A stretch of 64,000 nt of DNA from CAXRDE01 sp964229355 (GTDB lineage Bacteria; Cyanobacteriota; Sericytochromatia; UBA7694), in assembly GCA_964229355.1 (NCBI GenBank), contig CAXRDE010000014.1:62001-126000 (forward strand), in the 5' to 3' direction. The first letter of the stretch is position 1, and each line of letters starts with the position of its first letter. The notes under the pieces are model-generated. The model was given only the letters and a program-made list of their open reading frames with translations. It ran no database searches and was not told where the DNA came from. The position numbers were made by a program, and so were the translations under genes. Below, one piece after another: positions 25,301 to 33,833 of the stretch.

Positions 25301-27692
25301 ACTCAGAAAACAAGTGCTCGCAGATCCCTCGATGGCTGATCCGGGAACCCTCAAAGCATTTGGTTTTGCCAGCTATTTAACCAACCTGGCGCAAAATGGC
25401 AGCGAGGCTGAAATTCAGGCGGCCATGCAAGCGCCCTTACCCGGTTCTAACCTCACTGTCGCCGATAGCATAGATCATATGGATCGCTTATTGACCCACG
25501 TTAACAGTCTCAGTACAGAAGACATAAATCTGAAGGCAACCTATGCCAAAGGACTTGTGACTTACTTTAACCAGGAAGCCTTTAAGCAAGGACAATCTGT
25601 AGATGAAGCCTGGAACCACTTTAATACAGGAACCACCACCGTAAACGGTGAAACAATGCCCGTACAAAAAGCGGTACAAATGGCCATTGTGAACCAACTC
25701 AAAGGGAGCTCTTCACGCAACCTGGGTTCCGCAGAAGAGCTGAGCAATGCCACCCCAGGAGCGGCTGCCTCAGCAGAAACAGAAGCACAAATCAAGGCCT
25801 TTTTAGAAAGCCAAGATCAATCCATTCAAAATATTGCTTTAAAACCCAGCGGTTCTTTAAGCAGTTACGAGCGCATGTTACAAAAATACGTGGATTTGGA
25901 GTCTCGACGAGACAGCCTGGATCCCAATACGCTGAAATCAGAATATGCACGCCTTCAGAAAGAAATTGAAGAATCTTCACGGGGTGGCACGCTGCCAGAC
26001 AACATGCAGACCCTACTCAACAACGTCGGATCTTCACAAAGCATTGTTACCGGACGCATTGATCGTCTTGAACAGACCCGTATCGGCGATGAAACAGCCG
26101 CTTTTGAGCGCTTGTTTGATTTTGGTCATCGCACGGCAGAAATCGGTGTGAGTCAAATTGATGACTTTAAATCCGACCCCCAAAAAGTAGCCTATATTAA
26201 CGGCCTTGAAGGGGGCCGAATGATCAATGTCAATGGCCAAAACATGACGCGTTTTGAAGCCATTGAGCATTACCGCACCACAGGAAAAACCCCCGAAGCA
26301 CTAGCATTACTGCCTTCAGGCCTTCAGGGCGACGACAACAGCACGGTGGCCGTTACGGAACTCCGTACGGCTCTGGGTAACGTCTCAAGAGGTAATGATA
26401 CCACCAAAGTCGTCGCAGCACTGGGCAACGGTGAAGCCACCGCAGAAGAGGCCACCAATGCAGTCTTTGCCAACACCTCTTCTAGCGCTCTGGGCGAAGT
26501 GGTTACATCACTTTTGGTGGCAGAACCCGAAAAAGGCTCCGCCGTCACTGAGCGTATTCAGAACTTTGAACAAAGTAATCCTCACGCTACCGCTCAGGAG
26601 CGTATTGACTTTTACCGTCGCTTAGAGCAAGAATTTTTCTCTGATGAACCCATCTTTGCTGAATTCATCGATAGCCAAGAGAAAGAACTGGGGCTTATTC
26701 AAGCGGACGCTACGGCAGTAGAAACCGCCGTAAAAAATGGCACCGCCGCTGAAAACCCTGAATTTGCCAATGTCATGGCCACTGCTAACCATAAAATTGC
26801 TGTGATTAACGTAGGATCAGAAGACCCCGAAGCCCTGCGTACTTTTGAGCAACACTACGCAGAAACGGACTACGCTGAAGCCCGCAGAACCGCAGATATC
26901 GACAATGCCGCAACGATGAAAGAAGCGTATCAGCGAGGTGATGAAAACGGTGACTATACGCTGGCCACCAACCTCAGCAACACGGTAGGCCGCATGAGCA
27001 GTCAAGTGGCTCAGGCCAACCGCGAGAACTTCATGGAAATAAGCAAGGAAAGAGGTATCCCCTATACGCCTCCTGCTTACGCAGGAAAGCTCGATTATAC
27101 GCGTACTGGACCTTCAGGCGGCACCGCCGCAGAACAAAGAGCCGCAGCCCTGGTAGAAGAAGCCAACGCTCTGGCCAATCGCCTCTCGTTAACCCCGGAA
27201 GGTGCCAATAGCAACGAGTTACTGAGTGATTTGATTAGCGGATTTATTGACACCATTCGCGACCAGGATTACAAAACCCGTCAGTTGATTATGGCCCAAC
27301 TGGCCAATCAAATGATGACGGATTCGATCACCACCTTTTACAAGGACAAAACCGATAAAAACAACAAGTACCATCAGGACGCTATTGAGCGCATGGCCAA
27401 CTCCATGCAACAAATGATTCAACGCACCCTGCAAGACAGCCTGATCAACGCGGCCAGCGATGGCCAGGGCATTGCCGCCCTGAGTGGCCAGGTGGGCGCT
27501 GCGAATACGGCAGAGGCCATGGGCTTAGAACAACTGCGTCAAAGCACAGAGGCTCTGCTGAGCGAAACCCAAAAAATGGAACCGCCGCTCATGACAGACT
27601 TGCAAAAAGAACGCCTGTTGCAAACCCTGTTTGACAAAAATCCCGACAACGATATGCTCGGCATTTTGACCCTGGCAGGAGCTGTTAACTAG
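22377..27692 (+). CDS. giant hydrophilic protein B, paralogue of the preceding gene; unknown function
   Basis: The protein has 1771 residues, an AAGAGGTGA ribosome site and no signal peptide. An Ala/Pro-rich start (residues 10-65) precedes the module shared with protein A (INGILADGTVDKLDD, AAAQKDGKVSGEEN). A Pro/Thr linker (about 205-260) and a long helical Gln/Ala/Leu-rich body follow, with a less polar insert near 640-700 that contains two Cys (TSWGCNVIPGAADTAFCQG). The C-terminal 190 residues match protein A almost throughout (IRDQDYKTRQLIMAQLANQM, SGQVGAANTAEAMG). Unlike A it has no homopolymer tract and its composition is even. It probably arose by tandem duplication with diversification of the middle. 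The role is unknown. Confidence 0.7.
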   Translation: MVAINPNNYPNSALAASAPAAPATPPAPVTSPDAAPQASPEATSASGEASDTPKTAAAKPTDSTAPATPDLVISKDMAKALSSEQIQKLINGILADGTVDKLDDSQLKQLNILLTAAAQKDGKVSGEENSLMDALDSRGMFGTNREVVKANLQALRKHEGEANTLNFGDGSIQVTTQDGVSGFFGGKQTRGLRMEMVDLDSSTPPANNATPTGETTGPSETPAPPNTPSPTTENTLSPDVASPTPVTPPVDPEKALSTEARQAYHEQALAQNTANEAQLKEDLNYLKNAFSKVPDEVIAQDIKSLVEHSDNEGYDMTYVKNQLQNWKIALPENLDSESAEDMKAFLSSYEVSPENIQAYRQSINTVIDKATSESPLTGTALSDAKKFLYDTNYIFENPANVPEEDYQRYSQFKTSLLNYQDSEARAKNISRNENISTTNVELDNQLLGNYNQKAVTEIQDLAQNVNTFLKQVESKNAGDEEVQALRSQLGEVVEVDEQGQLVLNAEGRPQVKQPITQQHLESLNKIWASLEAVGMQNGLDRETGEITQDFFKELQSKTEAGNPKAIAQWNTIQKSPAGEILATKPEIAQYADLLKVLDDPKNAALKAALFSSDNPEQAVNELLAKHNSAVFNDMFGDFGSIWNVGPASYLTSWGCNVIPGAADTAFCQGITGPSTSLLDQPLPGSLPDYSLSLNDTTAKASFGLDLQTPALSLNSPLVNTDGKLALGSYTTEDVRQLLDLLKDPQALENPDNATDEEKTAAAYALAEKQQLRAQLKEHSSDIAGFINDTPELEGLRQQLDAKEAFDSAFWGDNSDMDQARQSVKTLVSKQDRVGSDLAVAEAQIQAALEQAPDEATRAGLQQKLQSVQEAQQSLAQSGQILGGDNANSQKQLQSVMDSLRNKGVASNNSTEGGIAQNLIADTQTEQMQSQIDQTMETLATINNDPAQREAIINKFPPEQRQQVSNLLDNHDLLDELRKQVLADPSMADPGTLKAFGFASYLTNLAQNGSEAEIQAAMQAPLPGSNLTVADSIDHMDRLLTHVNSLSTEDINLKATYAKGLVTYFNQEAFKQGQSVDEAWNHFNTGTTTVNGETMPVQKAVQMAIVNQLKGSSSRNLGSAEELSNATPGAAASAETEAQIKAFLESQDQSIQNIALKPSGSLSSYERMLQKYVDLESRRDSLDPNTLKSEYARLQKEIEESSRGGTLPDNMQTLLNNVGSSQSIVTGRIDRLEQTRIGDETAAFERLFDFGHRTAEIGVSQIDDFKSDPQKVAYINGLEGGRMINVNGQNMTRFEAIEHYRTTGKTPEALALLPSGLQGDDNSTVAVTELRTALGNVSRGNDTTKVVAALGNGEATAEEATNAVFANTSSSALGEVVTSLLVAEPEKGSAVTERIQNFEQSNPHATAQERIDFYRRLEQEFFSDEPIFAEFIDSQEKELGLIQADATAVETAVKNGTAAENPEFANVMATANHKIAVINVGSEDPEALRTFEQHYAETDYAEARRTADIDNAATMKEAYQRGDENGDYTLATNLSNTVGRMSSQVAQANRENFMEISKERGIPYTPPAYAGKLDYTRTGPSGGTAAEQRAAALVEEANALANRLSLTPEGANSNELLSDLISGFIDTIRDQDYKTRQLIMAQLANQMMTDSITTFYKDKTDKNNKYHQDAIERMANSMQQMIQRTLQDSLINAASDGQGIAALSGQVGAANTAEAMGLEQLRQSTEALLSETQKMEPPLMTDLQKERLLQTLFDKNPDNDMLGILTLAGAVN

Positions 27693-27721
27693 GGTTCCGC
27701 GCAAGTTTTCGCCTACATCGT

Positions 27722-27767
27722 TCCATAATAAAAGCAGACTTCTGGTAAGGACTGCTTTTATTATGGA
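27722..27767 (+). promoter_or_regulatory. 16-bp perfect inverted repeat covering the next start codon
   Basis: TCCATAATAAAAGCAG (27722-27737) pairs perfectly with 27752-27767 across a 14-nt loop. The loop holds the likely ribosome site (TAAGGA) and the right arm contains the ATG (27763-27765) of the cysteine-protease-like gene. In RNA the start codon would be paired; the T-rich right arm could also act as a terminator for giant gene B. Confidence 0.75.
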
Positions 27768-28968
27768 TATTTCACGCGCACGCCAAACGAACACAAGCTC
27801 TGGAAAGCCCTTAACAGGGGCAACTCCCAGGCCTGCCAGCCCGGCAGTCACCCCAACGCCGGCCGCCCGGGTAACACCCACGGCGCAGGCCACCCGTGAT
27901 CGCTCTCAGTTAAGCCCTCAGGGACGCTCTCAGGGGCAATTGTCCTTTGTGGACGATGCTGCAGAAAGCCTGCAAAAAGCAGGTGCCAGCGCCCGTACCC
28001 AGCAAAATTTTTCACGTTTGAGTACCGCTCAACAAAAGCAAGTGGTAGCACTTTTGGGCATTAACAACACCGATCTCTTTGCTCTAATTAACAGTCAAAA
28101 ACTCCTCAAAAAAGACCATGAAGGCCAAAGCATTTTGTCGCATCTATACGCCTTAAAAACCGAGAGCGTCAAAACAGGCGTACGCCCCACCTCTCTCATA
28201 TCCGGAGCTTTAGACGTGCTGGCCGATCGCAATAAAATCACCCAGGGTCCACATGGCACCTGCGGCGCAGCGACCTTACAACAAGCGATGTGGAAACAAG
28301 ACCCTGCCGAAATGATACGCATCGTGCGCAATTTGGCCCAAAAAGGCGAAAGCGATTTACGCCAGGGCAATCACACCCTCAAGGCCGATCCCAACAGCTT
28401 TGGTTTTCACAGTGGCATGAGCATCAAAGGAGGCGGCACCGAAAACCGCAATGATTTCAACATTTTGTTTCAGTCGGCGGTCATGCGCAGTACCGCCCTG
28501 GTAGGCGGAACCTATGGTTCAGGATTTGCCTCTAAAGCAGCCACAGCGCTGACCTTTGGCGCCCTCGGCCTGGCCGCAAGCAGTGCCGCAGGCAATCAAA
28601 ACTACAATGTACGCGAAGACAACGGGGGCCCGTCGGCAGTCATTAAAGGAGACTCCGCCGCCCATCCGGGGAAACTGTCGGGTCTCTTAAGCAGTATGAC
28701 CGGCAGCCGTTACGATATCGACGTGCGTGATGTAACCATTATGGGCATGAACTGGGGCACCTTTGATGAGATGAAAAAGAATACCGCCGCGGGTAAGGAG
28801 CCCATGGCGGTATTTCATGCCGGTGAAGGTGAATTGCACTACGTCACCATGAGAAGCATTTCAGATACCGAGGTCAGCTTTTATGATACCCGCGGCGGTG
28901 GGGGCGTGCAGAAAATGAAGCTCGACGACTTTAAAAAGAACTTCATTTTCAACATCACCCTGGACTAA
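27763..28968 (+). CDS. papain-like cysteine peptidase/effector-like protein
   Basis: The 401-residue protein has no signal peptide. A disordered Pro/Thr/Ala-rich N-terminus (to about residue 60) precedes a globular domain with the motif QGPHGTCGAATLQQAMWKQ (Cys167), a His in GEGELHYVTMRS (His359) and an Asp in VSFYDTRGGG (Asp375). The Cys-His-Asp order and spacing fit a papain-like (C39/NlpC-type) fold. A hydrophobic Gly/Ala-rich stretch lies at about 240-280 (GSGFASKAATALTFGALGL). It follows the giant genes in the same direction, so it may process or be co-exported with them; that link is inferred from position only. Confidence 0.6.
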   Translation: MDISRARQTNTSSGKPLTGATPRPASPAVTPTPAARVTPTAQATRDRSQLSPQGRSQGQLSFVDDAAESLQKAGASARTQQNFSRLSTAQQKQVVALLGINNTDLFALINSQKLLKKDHEGQSILSHLYALKTESVKTGVRPTSLISGALDVLADRNKITQGPHGTCGAATLQQAMWKQDPAEMIRIVRNLAQKGESDLRQGNHTLKADPNSFGFHSGMSIKGGGTENRNDFNILFQSAVMRSTALVGGTYGSGFASKAATALTFGALGLAASSAAGNQNYNVREDNGGPSAVIKGDSAAHPGKLSGLLSSMTGSRYDIDVRDVTIMGMNWGTFDEMKKNTAAGKEPMAVFHAGEGELHYVTMRSISDTEVSFYDTRGGGGVQKMKLDDFKKNFIFNITLD

Positions 28969-28996
28969 AACAGAGCGTTCAGCAACTAAGGTTTGC

Positions 28997-29806
28997 TTAA
29001 GGTTTGCTGCGCTCGTAAAGGGTCTTAACTTCCGCTTCAGACAGCGCCCGTTCATAAATACGCACTTCGTCAATATCGCCGGGGAAGTGCTCTACAAAAG
29101 CAGGGTTGGCACCAATTAACAGATAGTCATAGCCAGCGCCCAACTCAGCCTCAGTGCTGCGGGAGACCTCTTGACCGTTGACATAGAGCACCGCCAATTT
29201 ACTGGCCTGATCATAAACGCTGGTCAGCTGCACCCACTCCCCTGCTTTGAGAGGGCTTGAACCCAACACGCTCTGATCCCCGGCAAACATAGACCAACCC
29301 TGTCCGCCTGTACTGCGGTAGTCAATCCCCATGCTGCGGTCATAAGCACCATCATCATGAGAAATCACCTGGTAAATCAGATCTTCGCCCGCGTCAGGTA
29401 GAGGCAAGTAGCGCACCCAGGCGCTCAGGGTCAGCGCAGGCCGGGCTTCAGGATTAATATCTAAGTTAACTTTAATCGACGAATTTTGACCGTTAAAGTT
29501 ATAAGCGGAATTGGGGGTTCCAAAGCGATCAGCGGTTAAGGTCACCCCTTCTACATCCGCCCCAGGGGGTGTATTAAAACTTAAATAGTCCACCATGCCT
29601 TCGGTGGGTACGCCCAATTGGGTACCACTATTACCTGACGAAGTCCCCCCGGCACTGCTGCCAGATGTATTATTGCCATTGGCATTGTTGTTATTCGACG
29701 TCCCGTTGGGGTTAGCCGGAGAAGAAGGGGCTACATTGACACTACAGGCGCTAAGCGCAACAAAAACCAAAGCGGTAGAGAACAGACGAATCATGGATGC
29801 TTGCAT
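28997..29806 (-). CDS. LamG-domain (concanavalin-like) lipoprotein
   Basis: The protein has 269 residues, with start ATG 29806 chosen for the AAGGA six bases upstream. The lipoprotein signal ends in ALSAC, followed by an Asn/Ser/Gly-rich linker (25-65). Residues about 75-265 form a LamG-like jelly roll: SAYNFNGQNSSIKV, LTLSAWVRYLP, WVQLTSVYDQ, LAVLYVNGQEVS and the closing FPGDIDEVRIYERALSEAEV. Such domains bind sugars or surface ligands; the ligand here is unknown. It is convergent with the protease-like gene. Confidence 0.8.
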   Translation of the reverse strand: MQASMIRLFSTALVFVALSACSVNVAPSSPANPNGTSNNNNANGNNTSGSSAGGTSSGNSGTQLGVPTEGMVDYLSFNTPPGADVEGVTLTADRFGTPNSAYNFNGQNSSIKVNLDINPEARPALTLSAWVRYLPLPDAGEDLIYQVISHDDGAYDRSMGIDYRSTGGQGWSMFAGDQSVLGSSPLKAGEWVQLTSVYDQASKLAVLYVNGQEVSRSTEAELGAGYDYLLIGANPAFVEHFPGDIDEVRIYERALSEAEVKTLYERSKP

Positions 29807-29945
29807 AAAAATCCTTACTGATGCTTGATAATTTACCTGTTAAGCAGCCCCCTTGAGTGGGCGCAAAAAGACTTCATCTAACTTAACAAAGTAAAGAAAA
29901 TATATCACGGTTTTTAAACTTTGGGAATATGTGTTTTGCCCCTGC

Positions 29946-30401
29946 TTAAGCCCAGTATTGCCCCATGAGGACGTGCATCCAGTCGGGCTCAAACACCTCA
30001 CCGCGAGGCCCCATGGCGGCCACCCAGGGCTTGAGATCTAACACCGGGGTGCCATCAACGGCGTCCAGACCTTCCACGTACAGCCGATCGCCTTCAAGCT
30101 TTAATATACGGCAAACCGTTAAACCCAAAGCATTGGGACGGTTTTTTCCTCGCTGGGCAAAAATCCCCACCTCAGGCCAATCGCTGCGGTTGCGCGGGTG
30201 ACGGGCGCCCGTGGTCACTTTGGTGACCTGATGCATGTAAAAGATAACGGCCACATGAGAAAAGGTCTCCAACGCCTTTAAGCTGTCGGCGGTATAGTCC
30301 TCGGTCAAGGCAATAAAAACAGACTCTTGATCCCAGTGATCGTCTTGTGCCGCCTGGCGGGTGCTGTGCACATAGGCCACCGGGGCTAAGGTCATCTTCA
30401 T
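29946..30401 (-). CDS. trmO: tRNA (adenine(37)-N6)-methyltransferase TrmO family
   Basis: The protein has 151 residues of the TsaA/TrmO (YaeB/VirR) family. SHVAVIFYMHQV, ARHPRNRSDWPEVGIFAQRG and RPNALGLTVCRIL are the family signature (RPNPIGLS-like core that binds SAM). E. coli TrmO methylates t6A37 of tRNA-Thr; this copy is shorter and lacks the C-terminal extension, so its exact target is open. It starts in an ATGA overlap with the TPR gene, which puts it at the end of the flagellar operon transcript. Confidence 0.8.
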   Translation of the reverse strand: MKMTLAPVAYVHSTRQAAQDDHWDQESVFIALTEDYTADSLKALETFSHVAVIFYMHQVTKVTTGARHPRNRSDWPEVGIFAQRGKNRPNALGLTVCRILKLEGDRLYVEGLDAVDGTPVLDLKPWVAAMGPRGEVFEPDWMHVLMGQYWA

Positions 30402-31300
30402 GGTTTTTCCTTTCTACACCTTAAGGGACAAGGGGTGCGTTTCTCAAGTTTACAGGCATTGGCATAGGCTGCCTCTGCCTGTTCACACTGCTGTAAGGCA
30501 CCGTAAGTATCGCCCAGTAATTGCCAGGCCTCTGCCAGGTCAGGCCGGTCCGTGGTCACTTTTTTTAACAGGGGCAGAGCCTTTACAGGTTGTTTTTGTA
30601 CAGCCCACAAGCGCGCTTCAAATAAAAAGGCCAGGGTATAGGTGCTGGCGCGCTGTTGGGCTGTCTGATACGCCAGATGCGCCTTTTCAAGATCTTTGAG
30701 GGCCTCATAGGCTACCCCAATATTGCTGTACAACAGCGCTGCCTGGGCCGGTGGCGGCGACAGTTTTAAAGCTGCCAAATAGTCTACAATAGCGGCCTTG
30801 TATTGTCCCATGTGTACCTTGATCAGTCCTCTGTTGTTCAAGGTTTCACGCTGTAGCTCAGGGGCCGGTTGTAAAGCCAGAACCCGCTCAAAATCTGCCA
30901 GGGCTGCCGCATACTGTTTGACCCGTAAAAACACCTGACCTCGTCCTTTGTAGGCCAGCACCGCCTGAGGATCTTTTTTTAACACATGGCTGTAATCGGA
31001 AATGGCCTCGGCAGGACGGTCGTTTTCTAAATATTGCCTGGCCCGTGTGTAATAGGCCTCAGGACTGTGGAGATCTTCAGGGGTTAAAGGATTCGTCAGG
31101 AGTTCTTCGGCCACCTGAGCGTCAGAGCGCGTCGGGGCTGAGGCATCACGAAACTGATGACGCATGACGCCAATCAATATAAACAGCAGCACGCAGGCCA
31201 TCGTGAGACGAGCCTGGGGGCGCTGCCAAAAAGATCGACCTTGCTGAGCCTGTAATTGGCGCAAAGCCTCTTGCGGCGGGGTGGGACGTAAACGCGACAC
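30398..31300 (-). CDS. membrane-anchored TPR protein
   Basis: The protein has 300 residues from a GTG start 9 nt after the flgL stop. A short cytosolic N-terminus leads to one transmembrane helix (about 31-47, MACVLLFILIGVM), followed by at least five TPR units (AEAISDYSHVLKKDPQAVLAYKGRG, cut here to show only the helix pattern, through AEAWQLLGDTYGAL). Cysteines near the end (CEQAEAAYANACKL, CPLRC) are unusual. Position behind flgL suggests a role with the flagellum or simple co-transcription; no direct evidence. Confidence 0.75.
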   Translation of the reverse strand: MSRLRPTPPQEALRQLQAQQGRSFWQRPQARLTMACVLLFILIGVMRHQFRDASAPTRSDAQVAEELLTNPLTPEDLHSPEAYYTRARQYLENDRPAEAISDYSHVLKKDPQAVLAYKGRGQVFLRVKQYAAALADFERVLALQPAPELQRETLNNRGLIKVHMGQYKAAIVDYLAALKLSPPPAQAALLYSNIGVAYEALKDLEKAHLAYQTAQQRASTYTLAFLFEARLWAVQKQPVKALPLLKKVTTDRPDLAEAWQLLGDTYGALQQCEQAEAAYANACKLEKRTPCPLRCRKEKP

Positions 31301-31309
31301 AGGCGGCCG

Positions 31310-33832
31310 TTAAATAAAGTTGAGCAGACTCAGACTGCTTAAGCGCTGCGTCACCGCATAGGCAGCATTGAGCGCCGTTTCTTCTAAGTTCATGCGCGAA
31401 ATCGCCTCGGTAATGTCCACTTCACGGTTATTGGCCAATTGCACCGCCAGAGTCTCTGATTGCAGTTCAGAGCGATTAAACACCAGCTCAGCCCGTTGGA
31501 CCCGCACGCCCAGCTCCACCTGTTTGGCAATGACCACATCTAAGGCATCAGAGACCTCTTTGACCGACTGGTTCGAAATGGTCACCGCCGTGCGCTGGGT
31601 TTTGGCATTGAGCACCTGATCCCGCAGGTTAATCATACTTTGAAACACGTTGACCTTCTGAGTCGCCTCAGTCCCGTTCTGAAAGCCCGTGGCCGACAAT
31701 AAGCTGGCCGTCACCGGATCGTTGGTAGTCACCGTGAGATCCTGGCCTCGGGTGTTGAGCTGCAAGCGCACATTGCCCACGTTATCGGTGTTAACCTCAG
31801 CCGTCACGCCGCTGAGGGCTGACTGGTTATTGATGGCAGTGGCCAGGGCATTGGCCAGGTCTTGACGACTTTGTAGGGGGTTGCCAGGGTTGGCAGGCAC
31901 TGCGGGAATGGGACCAATATCTACACCATTGATTAAAAAGTCACCGGCTTCAATGGCGTTTAAATAATCGCCCGCGGGAATCTGAGATTGCAGACCAGCG
32001 GCCGCTGTTTGCACGTTAAACACACTGCCCGTGTCGGAGCTTAAGCGCACCTGATTGGTCCCGTCTAACTGGGCGCTCACCTGGGTGGTGGCACTCTGGG
32101 CGTTAATGGCCGCCACCAGGGTGGTGGCATCGGCAGCAGCGTTGCCCCCAAAGGGCCCCGCGACAATGGAAGTACCGTTAATGACAAGGTCACCGGCAAC
32201 GAGGGTGTCGCCTGCGTTAAAGCTCACCGGCGCCGTACTCACCGCAGAACCCAGGCCTGCTGCGGGCAAATCCTGTTGGCTCACCAAACTCACCGACTGG
32301 CGATGGCCCGCAAAGGCCTCATCTCCGCTTAAGTACAGCGGCACCAGACTTTCGCGTCCGATTTGCGCCTGATTATCTCCGGCATCACCCCGGTAAGACA
32401 CCGACGTGATGCGCTGGTGGTTATTGCTAAAAAACAATTGACCGCTGGCATCGCTGGCCGCGGCCACGCCACTTTCACTGGCTTTCAGGTTAATGGCCCG
32501 CACCACCGCTTCTGCCCGCTGAGGGCCCGTAAGGGACGCATCCAGCGTCACTGCAGGGGAGAAGATATCGATGCCGTTAATGACCAAAGCCCCTGAGCCC
32601 AGAGTTAAAGAGCCGCCAGTTCCCACCGGCCCTGTGCTGGGCGCTGCATCATAGGCGGGGGCATAGGTTTGATTGGGCAATTGAATCTGGGGCGGGGCAC
32701 CACTGAGGGTAAACGGGCGCTGGGCAATGAGTTTAACCTGCCCGGAGCCATCGGTTTCTGCGTAAACCCCTGAGGTTTGCGCCGCCGTATTGATGGCGCG
32801 CGCCACTTCCTGGGCATTTTGTTCGGCGGTATTGGCTGCGTTAAAGGTCATGGGACTGTTGATGCTCACCCCATTGATTTGCAAGGTGCCCGCAGGCACA
32901 TCACCAATGGCTCCGGCCCCTAAGCTTTGCGAGCGATAACGCACGCTGTCTAAGGTGAGGCTTTCACGGCGAAACACCGCCTGAGCCGCAGCATTGCGAA
33001 AGCCATCGCCACTGACCTGAATATTGGATTCGGTGGTATTGCCTTCGGCATCGCGGTTCACCAATGCAATACCGGTCAAAGGACCACCGCCGGGGGCATC
33101 ATAGGTGCCGCTGGGCAAGGTAATGGCCCGAGCACTCACACCGGTTTCAGCGGTTTTGGCGTTAATGCGCTCCACCAGGGCCTGGGCATTGTCTTCGGCA
33201 CTGCGGGTGGCATCGTTCACAAAAAAGCTCCCCATGTCCACCTGGTTGATCACGAGGTCTCCATCATTGAGGGCAAAGGCCCCGGCATCCACCGCAAATT
33301 GGGACTGAGTTTCAATGCGGGTCGAAAAGTCGCCCTGAGCCAGGCCTAAGGCACCGAGCTGATTCCCTTGTAGACTGAGATCGTGCTCCATGACAAAGGG
33401 CGTCTGCTGGGTTTGATAACCCCCAAACAAAAAGCGGCCTTCGTGGGTGCTGTTGCCGATGTCCACCATGCGATCCAAAAGTCCGTCTAGCTCTGCGGCC
33501 ATGCCATCGAGCTGCTGCTCATTGAGCGCCTCACTGGCCGCGCGCAGCGCCAGTTCCCGCACCCGCTGCAGCACACTCTCAGCGGACTGCATTTCGACTT
33601 CAGCAGCGCTGTTAAAGTCCTGGGCCACCTGGGCATTGTCTCGCAATTGCTGCTGGTAGCTGATGGCCTGCTGCAAATTCAGGGCCACCGCCGCGTCGCG
33701 GGGAGCTTCTGAAGGCTTGTCATAACGGTTGCCCGTGCTGATTTGGCGCTGGGTTTTGAGTAAGTCCCGCTGACGGCTTTGAATATTGTCTAAGTTATTT
33801 TGTGCCAACATGCGTTGGGTAATGCGCTGCAT
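31310..33832 (-). CDS. flgL: flagellar hook-associated protein FlgL (HAP3), unusually large
   Basis: FlgL joins hook and filament. The N-terminus (MQRITQRMLAQNNLDNIQS, STGNRYDKPSEAP) and the C-terminus (SRMNLEETALNAAYAVTQRL) are the conserved coiled-coil D0/D1 parts of flagellin-type proteins. At 840 residues it is more than twice the usual length, because the surface-exposed middle carries about five repeats of a Flagellin-IN type unit, each with LxINGVxI and a following AINxxxxxSGVxA. It is 1 nt downstream of flgK. Confidence 0.92.
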   Translation of the reverse strand: MQRITQRMLAQNNLDNIQSRQRDLLKTQRQISTGNRYDKPSEAPRDAAVALNLQQAISYQQQLRDNAQVAQDFNSAAEVEMQSAESVLQRVRELALRAASEALNEQQLDGMAAELDGLLDRMVDIGNSTHEGRFLFGGYQTQQTPFVMEHDLSLQGNQLGALGLAQGDFSTRIETQSQFAVDAGAFALNDGDLVINQVDMGSFFVNDATRSAEDNAQALVERINAKTAETGVSARAITLPSGTYDAPGGGPLTGIALVNRDAEGNTTESNIQVSGDGFRNAAAQAVFRRESLTLDSVRYRSQSLGAGAIGDVPAGTLQINGVSINSPMTFNAANTAEQNAQEVARAINTAAQTSGVYAETDGSGQVKLIAQRPFTLSGAPPQIQLPNQTYAPAYDAAPSTGPVGTGGSLTLGSGALVINGIDIFSPAVTLDASLTGPQRAEAVVRAINLKASESGVAAASDASGQLFFSNNHQRITSVSYRGDAGDNQAQIGRESLVPLYLSGDEAFAGHRQSVSLVSQQDLPAAGLGSAVSTAPVSFNAGDTLVAGDLVINGTSIVAGPFGGNAAADATTLVAAINAQSATTQVSAQLDGTNQVRLSSDTGSVFNVQTAAAGLQSQIPAGDYLNAIEAGDFLINGVDIGPIPAVPANPGNPLQSRQDLANALATAINNQSALSGVTAEVNTDNVGNVRLQLNTRGQDLTVTTNDPVTASLLSATGFQNGTEATQKVNVFQSMINLRDQVLNAKTQRTAVTISNQSVKEVSDALDVVIAKQVELGVRVQRAELVFNRSELQSETLAVQLANNREVDITEAISRMNLEETALNAAYAVTQRLSSLSLLNFI

Positions 33833-33833
33833 C

